From contig CALMII010000019.1 of assembly GCA_937864115.1 (NCBI GenBank), positions 230,081 to 294,080 on the forward strand: 64,000 nucleotides of DNA. Reading direction: 5' to 3'. Made by a program: the position numbers and the translations under genes. Positions 53,291 through 60,894 of the stretch are shown here, piece after piece. The notes under the pieces were generated by a model. That model ran no database searches, was not told the origin of the DNA, and saw only the letters and a list, made by a program, of their open reading frames with translations. The first letter of the stretch is position 1. Each line of letters starts with the position of its first letter. Source of the DNA: an uncultured Steroidobacter sp. (GTDB lineage Bacteria > Pseudomonadota > Gammaproteobacteria > Steroidobacterales > Steroidobacteraceae).

Positions 53291-54865
53291 ATGTCACCGA
53301 TCGCCCGTGTCGTTTCATGCATCGTCGCCTGCCTGTGGCTCGGCGCCTGCGGCGTGAATCCGGTCACCGGCAAGAAGGAGATCCAGTTCGTCTCCGAGGC
53401 GCAGGAGCTGCAGATCGGCGCGAAGAACTACGAACCCACGCGCCAGAGCGAAGGCGGCGACCTCACGGTCGACCCGCAGCTCACCGCCTACGTCAGCGGC
53501 GTCGGCCAGAAGCTCGCCGCCGTGGCGGATCGCCAGCTGCCTTATGAATTCGTGGTGCTCAACAACTCCGTGCCGAATGCGTGGGCGCTGCCCGGCGGCA
53601 AGATCGCCGTCAATCGCGGGCTGCTCACGGAGCTGCAGAACGAGGCCGAACTGGCCGCGGTGCTCGGCCATGAAATCGTGCACGCCGCGGCGCGTCACGG
53701 CGCCAAGGCGCAGGAACGCGGCACGCTGATGCAGGCCGGCCTCGCAGCCGCGCAGATCGGCGCGGCCATCGGCGGCGTCGATGCCGGGCTCGCGAGCATG
53801 GCGATCCAGGGCGCCGGCGCCGGTGCGCAGATGATCCAGATGAAGTACGGACGCGACCAGGAACTGGAAAGCGACCTGTACGGCATGAAGTACATGAAGC
53901 TCGTGGGCTACGACCCGTGGGGCGCCGTCACGCTGCAGGAAACCTTCGTGCGTCTGTCGCAGGCCGGCGGCGCGAAGCAGCAGAGCTGGATGGAAGGACT
54001 GTTCGCCTCGCATCCGCCGTCGGAGGAGCGCGTGGCGACGAACAAGCGGACCGCCGAACAGCTGGGACGCGGCGGCGACGTGGGCGCCGAGAAATACGCC
54101 GCCGCCACACAGCAGCTGCGCCAGATGAAACCGGCGTACGACAAGTTCGACCAGGCGATGGCTGCCGCGCGCAAGAAGGACCTGGCGACGGCGAAATCGC
54201 TCGCCGGCGAGGCGGCAAAGGCGGTCCCGCAGGAGGGGCGCTTCCAGGAATTCCTCGGCGAGATCTCGCTGTCGGAAAAGAATCCGCAGCAGGCGGCTGC
54301 GTACTATCAGAAGGCGATCCAGCTCAATCCGTCCTACTTCGGCTCGTATCTCGGCGGCGGCGTCGCGCAGATGCAGCTCGGCGACAAGGCGAAGGCGGAG
54401 GAATGGCTGACGAAGAGCGCACAGCTGCTGCCGACTGCACCCGCCGCCTACTACCTCGGCAACATTGCGCGCGACAGCGGCGACACGGCCAAGGCGCAGC
54501 AGTACTACAAGGCCGCCGCAACCTCGGACAGCGCCATCGGCAAGGCCGCGGCGGCCGAATACATGAAGACGGATCTGCCGCAGAACCCGGGCAACTACGT
54601 CGCCACCACCGGCCAGCTCGATTCGCAGGGCCGCGTCATCGTGGTCGTCCAGAACCGCTCGCCCGTGGCGCTCAACGACATCCAGGTCACCCCCGTGCTC
54701 GTCGACAGCTCGGGCCGCATCCTGCAACAGGGCAATCGCGTCGTGATCGATGCGATCGTCAAACCGGGCGAACAGGCCGCCGCCGCGACGGGACTGGGCA
54801 ATCTGCCGCAGGAACAGCTGCAGGCGCTGCGCTTCCGGGTGGATGGGGCGAAGATCGCGGAGTAG
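53291..54865 (+). CDS. M48-family metallopeptidase lipoprotein with TPR region (BepA-like)
   Basis: The 524-residue lipoprotein (lipobox LGAC, Cys20) has the zinc protease motif HEIVH at residues 127-131 and the third ligand Glu193 (DQELESDLYGMKYM). A TPR-like region at about 275-400 follows (KAYQK-like YYQKAIQLNPSYFGSYLGGG), and the C-terminal beta domain ends in LRFRVDGAKIAE. The order M48 then TPR is that of BepA-type periplasmic proteases that survey outer-membrane protein assembly, although here an extra C-terminal domain of about 110 residues is added. It diverges from the histidine kinase gene. Confidence 0.87.
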   Translation: MSPIARVVSCIVACLWLGACGVNPVTGKKEIQFVSEAQELQIGAKNYEPTRQSEGGDLTVDPQLTAYVSGVGQKLAAVADRQLPYEFVVLNNSVPNAWALPGGKIAVNRGLLTELQNEAELAAVLGHEIVHAAARHGAKAQERGTLMQAGLAAAQIGAAIGGVDAGLASMAIQGAGAGAQMIQMKYGRDQELESDLYGMKYMKLVGYDPWGAVTLQETFVRLSQAGGAKQQSWMEGLFASHPPSEERVATNKRTAEQLGRGGDVGAEKYAAATQQLRQMKPAYDKFDQAMAAARKKDLATAKSLAGEAAKAVPQEGRFQEFLGEISLSEKNPQQAAAYYQKAIQLNPSYFGSYLGGGVAQMQLGDKAKAEEWLTKSAQLLPTAPAAYYLGNIARDSGDTAKAQQYYKAAATSDSAIGKAAAAEYMKTDLPQNPGNYVATTGQLDSQGRVIVVVQNRSPVALNDIQVTPVLVDSSGRILQQGNRVVIDAIVKPGEQAAAATGLGNLPQEQLQALRFRVDGAKIAE

Positions 54866-54868
54866 AAG

Positions 54869-55080
54869 AATTTCACACGGAGATCACGGAGAACACGGAG
54901 ATGAAGAGCAGGAAATTTCCACGGGGGAGGAATGGGAACACGGGGAGCACGGGGAAAGGAAAATTTTCCTTCGCTCGGACAAGAAGAGATTTTTCCTGTT
55001 CCGAACCCCCGTGTTCCCCGTGTCCCCCGTGGAAATTCTCTTCTCTCCTCCGTGATCTCCGTGAACTCCGTGTGAAATCT
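54869..55080. repeat. Long CACGGAG-rich inverted repeat, copy 3
   Basis: The left arm runs TTTCACACGGAGATCACGGA to GGAACACGGGGAGCACGGGG, and the right arm runs CCCCGTGTTCCCCGTGTCCC to GAACTCCGTGTGAAATCT. The loop is longer than in copies 1 and 2. Confidence 0.9.
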
Positions 55081-55097
55081 TCTCTTACACTCCGCTC

Positions 55098-55868
55098 ATG
55101 CGAACCGTTTCCGCCACCCGTTACGTCACGCCGCTGCGCGAAGGCGGTTCCCTGCCGGCGATCGTCGAGGCCGACGACGACGGCATGTATGTACTGAAAT
55201 TCCGCGGCGCCGGGCAGGGTCAGAAGGCGCTGATCGCGGAGCTGGTGGGCGGCGAACTGGCGCGCGCCGCCGGCCTGCCGGTGCCGGAGATCGTATTCGT
55301 CGAACTCGACGGCGAGCTGGCGCGCACCGAGCCCGATCCGGAAATCCAGTCGCTCATTCACGCGAGCGACGGCTTGAACCTGGCGCTCGACTACCTGCCC
55401 GCCTCGGTGATGTTCGATCCGATCGTATGGCAGCCCGACGCGCGGCTCGCGTCGTCCGTCGTCTGGCTGGATGCATTCATCAGCAACGTCGACCGCACGG
55501 CGCGCAACACCAACATGCTCATGTGGCATCGCCAGCTCTGGCTGATCGATCATGGCGCGGCCCTGTACTTCCATCATTCCTGGGACGGCTGGCGCGACCG
55601 CGCGCAGGATCGCTTCGCCATGATCAAGGATCACGTGCTGCTGCGCTTCGCGACCCGCCTGCGCGAGGTCGGTCCCGAACTCAGCGCGAAGATCACACCG
55701 CAGGTCATCGAGCGCATCGTGAACCTGATTCCCGATGCCTGGCTGTCGGGCGACGAACAGTTCGCGAATCCTGCTGCGTATCGTGCCGCCTACAACGAAT
55801 ATCTGAACCGCCGCCTGCAGGCGCCGCAGGCTTTCCTCGAGGAGGCGATCCGTGCAGTGCCTGTATGA
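55098..55868 (+). CDS. HipA-like kinase-fold protein
   Basis: The 256-residue protein corresponds to the C-terminal kinase part of HipA. A Gly-rich YVLKFRGAGQGQKALIAELV takes the place of the ATP/phosphate-binding strand. The catalytic loop is DAFISNVDRTARNTN (about residues 126-140) and the metal-binding Asp is in LWLIDHGAALYFHH (about 150). It lacks the N-terminal HipA subdomain and has no HipB partner nearby. It overlaps by 17 bp the DUF3037 gene, a pairing that recurs in many bacteria (from general knowledge). Substrate and physiological role are unknown. Confidence 0.78.
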   Translation: MRTVSATRYVTPLREGGSLPAIVEADDDGMYVLKFRGAGQGQKALIAELVGGELARAAGLPVPEIVFVELDGELARTEPDPEIQSLIHASDGLNLALDYLPASVMFDPIVWQPDARLASSVVWLDAFISNVDRTARNTNMLMWHRQLWLIDHGAALYFHHSWDGWRDRAQDRFAMIKDHVLLRFATRLREVGPELSAKITPQVIERIVNLIPDAWLSGDEQFANPAAYRAAYNEYLNRRLQAPQAFLEEAIRAVPV

Positions 55869-56238
55869 CTACGCCATCGTGCGTGTCGTGCCGCGCGTGG
55901 AACGCCAGGAGTTCATCAACGCGGGCGTGATCGTGTCCTGCCAGAAAACGGATTTTCTCGAAGCGCGCATCGAACTCGACGAAGCGCGGCTGCTCGCACT
56001 CGCGCCCGACGTCGATCTCGAAGCGGTACGCGCCAATCTCGCCAGCATTCCGCTCATCTGTCGCGGCGGCGAACCGGCCGGTCCGATCGGCCGGCTCTCG
56101 CAACGCGAGCGCTTTCACTGGCTGGTCGCTCCGCGCAGCACCGTCATCCAGACGTCGGCCGTTCACCTCGGCCGCAGCGCCGATCCGCGGCTCGCGCTGG
56201 AGCGCCTGATGGAAAAGATGGTGCGACCGCTGCGGTAA
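55852..56238 (+). CDS. DUF3037 protein, partner of the HipA-like kinase
   Basis: The 128-residue protein starts with GTG inside the kinase gene. Family features are YDYAIVRVVPRVERQEFINA followed by GVIVSC, ARIELDEARLLALAPDVDLE near the middle, and SVIQTSAVHLGRS-like STVIQTSAVHLGRSADPRL near the end. The 17-bp overlap implies translational coupling and stoichiometric expression. No function has been assigned to DUF3037. A regulatory or substrate-presenting role for the kinase is inference. Confidence 0.8.
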   Translation: MQCLYDYAIVRVVPRVERQEFINAGVIVSCQKTDFLEARIELDEARLLALAPDVDLEAVRANLASIPLICRGGEPAGPIGRLSQRERFHWLVAPRSTVIQTSAVHLGRSADPRLALERLMEKMVRPLR

Positions 56239-56424
56239 CGACCGCGCCTCGAACGCGTCGCGATTCGACGACGGGAAATCATTTCAATCCGCGCCGCACG
56301 TGGCGCGATCGACCACACGCGTCGACGAAGTTGCAGCGACGCGGAACCCTGCCGCTCCCCGCGTATTGCGGAGTGTGTGTCCCTGACACATTCACCGCAT
56401 GTTCTCGCTGAAGGGAGACGTTTC

Positions 56425-56832
56425 ATGAAACACGTTCGACTGAATACCCGCGTCGCGATCGTTGCATCCGGCCTCCTGATCGCGTCGACCGCATTCTCGC
56501 AGACCGCCGCCGAACAGGGACCGCCGCTTCCCGAGACTGCTGCGCCGCAGACCAGCACCGTGCAGATCGAGGAGAAGAAGGTCGATCAGTTCGCCGCGGC
56601 CTTCGTTGCCGTGCAGGACATCCAGGCCCAGGCGGCGCAGCAGCTGAGCAATGCCGCCGATGAGCAGGAGGCAACGCAGGTCAAGGCCACTGCCGAGCGA
56701 CAGATGATCGCGGCGGTCGAGCGCGAAGGCCTGCAGGTCGAGGAGTTCAACCGCATCGCCGATCTGCTGAACACCGACCTGGCGTTGCGATCGAAGGTCG
56801 TGGAGAAAGTGGAGAAACGCCGGAAGGGTTGA
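56425..56832 (+). CDS. Exported DUF4168-type protein
   Basis: The 135-residue protein has a signal peptide (about residues 1-26, GLLIASTAFSQ) and a helical, Glu/Gln/Ala-rich mature domain: VDQFAAAFVAVQDIQAQAAQ, MIAAVEREGLQVEEFNRIAD, and the C-terminal LRSKVVEKVEKRRKG. This matches the DUF4168 pattern of two helices around an EEFN(R/Q)IA motif. GGGAG precedes the ATG. Function unknown. It is probably monocistronic, with a hairpin-forming repeat directly 3'. Confidence 0.75.
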   Translation: MKHVRLNTRVAIVASGLLIASTAFSQTAAEQGPPLPETAAPQTSTVQIEEKKVDQFAAAFVAVQDIQAQAAQQLSNAADEQEATQVKATAERQMIAAVEREGLQVEEFNRIADLLNTDLALRSKVVEKVEKRRKG

Positions 56833-56833
56833 A

Positions 56834-56912
56834 GAAGCGGCGAGCGATGAGCAGCGAGCCAGAGGGCACCCGCAACCTTCTGGCTCGTAGCTCACGACTC
56901 ATGGCTCGTCCG
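56834..56912. repeat. Imperfect inverted repeat built of GAGCNATGAGC-like units
   Basis: Left arm GCGAGCGATGAGCAGCGAGC and right arm GCTCGTAGCTCACGACTCAT pair imperfectly around GGGCACCCGC. It lies between the convergent DUF4168 and SlyX genes and could terminate both. Confidence 0.6.
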
Positions 56913-57119
56913 CTAGTAGTGCGGCGGCTTTTCCTGCTCCGCCGTATACCGCGCGGGCTCTTCGCGCAGGTCCTCGATGCGCCCCAGCAGTTCGCGCACC
57001 TGCAGCTTCAGGGCGTCGAGATCCTGCTGCTGCCGATAGACGACGTCGCTCAGTTCCTGGTTGGCCCGCTCCAGGAAGGCGAGCTTCAGTTCCAGACGTT
57101 CGGTCCTGTCATCACTCAT
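56913..57119 (-). CDS. slyX: SlyX-family protein
   Basis: The 68-residue coiled-coil protein (TERLELKLAFLERANQELSD followed by VVYRQQQDLDALKLQVRELL) ends in the conserved PPHY. This matches SlyX, a small conserved gammaproteobacterial protein of unknown mechanism. GAGGAA lies just before the ATG at 57119. It is convergent with the DUF4168 gene and divergent from the envelope operon. Confidence 0.88.
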   Translation of the reverse strand: MSDDRTERLELKLAFLERANQELSDVVYRQQQDLDALKLQVRELLGRIEDLREEPARYTAEQEKPPHY

Positions 57120-57428
57120 GCGATTTCCTCGTGCTGCGGCGCAAACAGCGTCCCCGGGAGCGTCCCGCCACGTAAAACCGGCGGCGGCCTGGCTGGCCGC
57201 TTTTTCGAAAGCTTCCGCCGCCTCGCCGCCGCATTCCGAACCCCGTTACGCGCGTTAGCTAAACGTTATAAAAAACGGCTAACGGCCTGACCATTCTTTA
57301 CAGAAATGAACTCGCCTGTTCCGGCGAGTTCAAGCAAGTTACACACGTCGTTGGAAGAGCCGGTACGCTATGCGCCAACGCAAAAACCGACAACGACCGA
57401 CCTCAATAAGTCCTCCGGGGGAACCTCG
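57120..57428. other. Divergent region between slyX and the envelope operon
   Basis: This 309-bp region becomes AT-rich around 57255-57300 (GCTAAACGTTATAAAAAACG), with GTTAGC/GCTAAC arms around the AT-rich centre. A second hairpin, GAACTCGCC/GGCGAGTTC, lies at 57308-57332. The promoter of the operon probably lies here. No exact -35/-10 pair is claimed. Confidence 0.45.
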
Positions 57429-58301
57429 ATGCGAAGCGTCTTCTCACGCGTCCTGATGGCGGCGGTTGTAGCCGTGGGCGTCCAATCACTCGCCTTGGCC
57501 GCCGCACCGGCGCCCAAGATTCCGCGCCTGCCCGATGGTAAGCCCGACCTGAACGGCATCTGGCAGGCGCTCAACACCGCGAACTACGACCTCGAACCGC
57601 ATGCGGCCCGGGCCGCGCTGGCGATGGTACCCGGTCAGTTCGTTCCCGTGCCGGCGCCCCAGGTGGTCGCGCTGGGCGCGGTCGGATCGGTACCCGGTGG
57701 ACTCGGCGTCGTCGAAGGCGGCTCGATTCCCTACAAGCCCGAAGCGCTGGCGCAGAAGAAGGAAAACCAGAAGAACTGGCTGACTTCCGATCCCGAGATC
57801 AAGTGCTACCTGCCGGGCGTGCCGCGCGCGACCTACATGCCGTATCCGTTCCAGATCGTGCAGAGCAAGGACTACACGTTCATCGCCTACGAGTACGCCG
57901 GCGCCGTGCGCAACATCTACATGAAAGACCCGGGACCGCCGCCCGCCGATTCGTGGATGGGCCAGTCCGCGGGCAAGTGGGAAGGCGACACGCTCGTGAT
58001 CGAGGCGACCGGTTTCAACGGCTCGCCCTGGCTCGATCGCGCCGGCAACTACACCACCGACAAGCACAAGGTGACCGAGCGCTACACGCTGCGCGGCCAG
58101 GACCACATCTGGTACGAAGCCACGATCGAGAATCCCGACCTGTACACGCGTCCGTGGAAGATCAGCATGCCGCTGTATCGCCGCGTCGAGCCGGATGCAC
58201 AGCTCGGCCAGTTCAAGTGCGTCGAGTTCGTCGAGGAACTGATGTACGGCGAATATCGCAAGAAGCCGACGCCGGCGGCCGACAAGCCCGCGGCGGAATG
58301 A
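57429..58301 (+). CDS. Secreted protein of the 'PDGKPDLxGxW' family, paralogue 2
   Basis: The 290-residue exported protein has a signal peptide (about residues 1-25, GVQSLALAAA) followed by PRLPDGKPDLNGIWQALN. It shares with paralogue 1 (31811) the blocks PFQIVQSKDYTFIAYEYAGA, GKWEGDTLVIEATGFNGSPW, and HKVTERYTLRGQDHIWYEAT. The family has no known biochemistry. GGGGGA precedes the ATG at 57429. It is the first gene of a plus-strand run of six genes for exported and membrane proteins ending at 60747. Confidence 0.78.
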   Translation: MRSVFSRVLMAAVVAVGVQSLALAAAPAPKIPRLPDGKPDLNGIWQALNTANYDLEPHAARAALAMVPGQFVPVPAPQVVALGAVGSVPGGLGVVEGGSIPYKPEALAQKKENQKNWLTSDPEIKCYLPGVPRATYMPYPFQIVQSKDYTFIAYEYAGAVRNIYMKDPGPPPADSWMGQSAGKWEGDTLVIEATGFNGSPWLDRAGNYTTDKHKVTERYTLRGQDHIWYEATIENPDLYTRPWKISMPLYRRVEPDAQLGQFKCVEFVEELMYGEYRKKPTPAADKPAAE

Positions 58302-58326
58302 CGATTCGAACCAAGAGGTGGATGCA

Positions 58327-58779
58327 ATGCGCAAGAAGTTTCTCATCGCCGGTGCCGTCGCGGCCGGATTCGGCGGACTGCTGATCGGTGCCGCGCCCTC
58401 GGTGGCGCATCACGCGTTCGCCGCGGAATTCGACGGCAATCGTCCGGTGAACCTGACCGGCCCGGTCACCAAGGTCGAGTGGATCAATCCGCATGCGTGG
58501 ATCCACATCGACGTGAAGAATCCCGATGGCACGACCACCGGCTGGATGGTGGAAGGCGGCACGCCGAACACGCTGCTGCGCCGTGGCATCACCAAGGATT
58601 CGCTCCAGATCGGCACCGTCATCGTGGTGCGCGGCTATCAGTCGAAGGACGGCCTGTGCAAGCCGAAGTGCCGCGCCAACGGCCGCGACGTGACCTTCCC
58701 CGACGGCCGCAAGCTGTTCATGGGTTCCTCGGGTACCGGCGCGCCGCAGGACGGCAGCGATCCCGAAGACAAGAAGTAA
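58327..58779 (+). CDS. Exported DUF6152-type protein
   Basis: The 150-residue protein has a signal peptide (about residues 1-27) followed immediately by HHAFAAEFD. The block GPVTKVEWINPHAWIHIDVK lies near residue 45, and a beta-rich domain with VIVVRGYQSKDGLCKPKCRA carries two Cys. The HHxF and NPH motifs are typical of DUF6152 proteins and look like possible metal ligands (inference). It begins 25 bp after paralogue 2. Confidence 0.78.
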   Translation: MRKKFLIAGAVAAGFGGLLIGAAPSVAHHAFAAEFDGNRPVNLTGPVTKVEWINPHAWIHIDVKNPDGTTTGWMVEGGTPNTLLRRGITKDSLQIGTVIVVRGYQSKDGLCKPKCRANGRDVTFPDGRKLFMGSSGTGAPQDGSDPEDKK

Positions 58780-58819
58780 CCGCGCACGGCAGGCGGCCCG
58801 GTCCCCTTTCCGGTCCGCC

Positions 58820-58843
58820 GGCGAAGCCACGGACGGCTTCGCC
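58820..58843 (+). terminator. Hairpin after the DUF6152 gene
   Basis: GGCGAAGCC/GGCTTCGCC arms around a 6-nt loop, without a strong T-tract. It may pause or partly terminate transcription ahead of REP locus 12. Confidence 0.4.
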
Positions 58844-58849
58844 TGTCTC

Positions 58850-58912
58850 CTGTAGGTCAGGCTTCAGCCTGACTCCTTCCGAAGGCCGGCCAAAGCCGGC
58901 CCCACAGGAAGA
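58850..58912. repeat. REP-like palindrome pair (locus 12)
   Basis: GTAGGTCAGGCTTCAGCCTG and GGCCGGCCAAAGCCGGCC, located between the DUF6152 gene and the first four-helix membrane gene. Confidence 0.85.
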
Positions 58913-59047
58913 AACCGCCGCGAATAATTCTTCACGCTGCCCCGATGGGGAGCGCGCAAACCGGTCCGTATACTGCGGTCACTCGATCTCACGGCGCGAC
59001 TTGAACCACTACAGCGCCGACGAATCTGGCAGAGGGGTTTCCCGCGC

Positions 59048-59617
59048 GTGCTGAATGAACTGCTGCTGACCTTCGCGCAATGGCTCGGCGCCCAGCAATG
59101 GAGTGTCGGCCTGCACGAATCGTTCTACATGTACAACTGGATCGAGACGACCCACGTCCTGACCCTCACCGTCTTTCTCGGCATGCTGTTCGTCATCGAT
59201 CTGCGCATGCTGGGCCTCGCGTTCACGAACGTGCCGGCATCGAAGATCGCCGAACGGCTCGACCTGCCGATGATGATCGGCTTCGCCGTGATGATCGTCA
59301 CCGGCCTGCTGCTGTTCTATGCGATTCCCGTGCGCACGACCCAGAGCGTGTGGTTCCGTCTCAAGGTGATCCTGCTCGTCGCCGCCGGCATCAATGCCTG
59401 GATCTTCCGCAACCGCATGAAAAAGGCGAAGCCGACCTGGGATCTCGATGCCGTGCCGCCGAAGAACGTGCGGGTCGGCGCGGGACTGTCGCTGTCGCTG
59501 TGGATCGTCATCATCTTCGCCGGTCGCGCCATCGCGTACGACTGGTTCGATTGCGGCCAGGACCAGTCGGCCTTCATCAACTGGGCCGCCGGCTGCGTCG
59601 CCGGCGCGAGCGAGTGA
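59048..59617 (+). CDS. Four-helix membrane protein, DUF6644-like (first of tandem pair)
   Basis: The 189-residue membrane protein has four predicted helices. The second segment carries TTHVLTLTVFLGMLFVIDLR (His near residue 37) and the last contains FAGRAIAYDWFDC. The motif T-x-H-(V/L)...D-L-R-x-L is repeated in the next gene product, so the pair are paralogues. The start is GTG at 59048. A membrane-embedded conserved His suggests heme or quinone contact, as in small cytochrome-b-like proteins, but this is inference. Confidence 0.75.
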   Translation: MLNELLLTFAQWLGAQQWSVGLHESFYMYNWIETTHVLTLTVFLGMLFVIDLRMLGLAFTNVPASKIAERLDLPMMIGFAVMIVTGLLLFYAIPVRTTQSVWFRLKVILLVAAGINAWIFRNRMKKAKPTWDLDAVPPKNVRVGAGLSLSLWIVIIFAGRAIAYDWFDCGQDQSAFINWAAGCVAGASE

Positions 59618-59628
59618 AGGAGTAGCCC

Positions 59629-60105
59629 ATGGACGTCATGTCGTTCTTCACCTGGCTCGAAGGCTCCATGCTCGGTCACATCGCCAAGTCCTATGGCGGC
59701 GTGTACGCGGCGGCGCAGACGGTGCACCTCGCTTCGATGGCGCTGCTCGGCGGCACCGTACTCGTCACGGACCTGAGGCTGCTGAACGTGGCGCTGCGCG
59801 ACGTGCCCTCGAACGTCGTCGCCGACGGCGCGCACAAGTGGTTCAAGGTCGCGCTCGCCATCATTCTTCTCTCGGGCATCTTCATGGTCGCCGGCGTCGC
59901 GATGAAGGCGTACTACAACGATTTCTACTGGGCCAAGATGGCGGCGCTCGCCACCGGCATCCTCTTCGTGTTCGCCGTGAAGCGGCCGCTGCTGAAGAAG
60001 GATCACTCCCGGATTCCCGGCTGGCTGCTGAAACTCGTGGCCATTGCCTCGATCACCGTCTGGTTCACCGTCGCCGCCTGCGGCCGGTGGATCGGCTTCT
60101 CCTGA
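59629..60105 (+). CDS. Four-helix membrane protein, DUF6644-like (second of tandem pair)
   Basis: The 158-residue paralogue of the preceding protein has QTVHLASMALLGGTVLVTDL (His near residue 33), WFKVALAIILLSGIFMVAGV, and a last helix ending AACGRWIGFS. It begins 12 bp after its neighbour, so the two are co-translated and may form a heterodimer. Function unknown. Confidence 0.75.
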   Translation: MDVMSFFTWLEGSMLGHIAKSYGGVYAAAQTVHLASMALLGGTVLVTDLRLLNVALRDVPSNVVADGAHKWFKVALAIILLSGIFMVAGVAMKAYYNDFYWAKMAALATGILFVFAVKRPLLKKDHSRIPGWLLKLVAIASITVWFTVAACGRWIGFS

Positions 60106-60118
60106 GGGAGGCCGCTTC

Positions 60119-60238
60119 ATGCAGCTCCGCGAAAAAATTGCCGCCGCCGTCTCGCTCGCCATCATCCTCACGGCCGCCGTCTACTGGATCATCCAGATCC
60201 GGGGCGTGATGGAGATGCTCAAAATGGCGTATGGTTGA
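60119..60238 (+). CDS. 39-residue single-span membrane peptide
   Basis: The short gene has GGGAGG before ATG at 60119. The product has one membrane helix (AAAVSLAIILTAAVYWIIQI) flanked by basic N-terminal residues. It starts 14 bp after the second four-helix gene and is followed 30 bp later by the next gene. Its size and position are like small subunits of membrane complexes. It is easily missed by length filters. Confidence 0.65.
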   Translation: MQLREKIAAAVSLAIILTAAVYWIIQIRGVMEMLKMAYG

Positions 60239-60267
60239 CGATCCATCCGCACGACCCAGAGGACTTC

Positions 60268-60747
60268 ATGAAATCCGCACTGCTCACCGTTCTGGCACTG
60301 GCCGCCGCCGTCATCCCGCACGCCTCGCGGGCCGATGCCCTGACGGCCCAGGACTATGCCGAGATCGAACAGCTCTACGCCCAGTACAACCTCACGCTGG
60401 ACGCCAATGACCCCGAAGGCTGGGCAGCGACCTTCACGCCCGACGGCACGTTCATGAGCTACACCGGCCACGACGGCCTGGTGGGCTTCGCCAAGGCCTG
60501 GCACGAACGCATGGGCGGCACCACCCGTCGCCACTGGAACACCAACCTGCGCCTCACCGGCGACGGCACCAAGGCCGAAGGCACCGTGTACCTGATGCTG
60601 GTGGACGTCGCGACCAAGTCGATCTACAGCACCGGCGTCTACACGGACGTGCTGACCAAGACCCCGCAGGGCTGGCGCTTCACCAAGCGCGTCGTCAAGC
60701 TCGATGCGGCAGCACCCGCAGCACCGGCGCAGCAGCCGCCGAAGTAA
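60268..60747 (+). CDS. Exported SnoaL/NTF2-like protein
   Basis: The 159-residue protein has a signal peptide (about residues 1-22) and an NTF2-like domain of the SnoaL_4 type: AEIEQLYAQYNLTLDANDPE, WAATFTPDGTFMSYTGHDGL, RRHWNTNLRLTGDG, and a C-terminal strand near WRFTKRVVKL. AGAGG precedes the ATG. It closes the envelope operon. SnoaL-like cytosolic relatives are isomerases or ring-hydroxylating dioxygenase small subunits; the export signal makes a binding role equally possible. Confidence 0.75.
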   Translation: MKSALLTVLALAAAVIPHASRADALTAQDYAEIEQLYAQYNLTLDANDPEGWAATFTPDGTFMSYTGHDGLVGFAKAWHERMGGTTRRHWNTNLRLTGDGTKAEGTVYLMLVDVATKSIYSTGVYTDVLTKTPQGWRFTKRVVKLDAAAPAAPAQQPPK

Positions 60748-60755
60748 GGAACGAG

Positions 60756-60843
60756 AACCGCAAAAGACCGCATGAAAGAAGTAGGGATATAGAGGATTCC
60801 GTCGCTTTCCATCCCTCATTTCTTTTTTGCGGTCTTTTGCGGC
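60756..60843 (+). terminator. Long inverted repeat after the envelope operon
   Basis: CCGCAAAAGACCGCA at 60758 pairs with TGCGGTCTTTTGCGG near 60827-60842, with an inner AGGGAT/ATCCCT stem. It forms a strong hairpin 10 bp after the last stop. TCTTTTTTGCGG in the right arm also gives a T-rich run, so this is a likely terminator. Confidence 0.65.
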
Positions 60844-60894
60844 CTCCTAATTCCTCTCCTTGCCGCGACCACCGCGGCCCGCTAGCCTCGCCGC

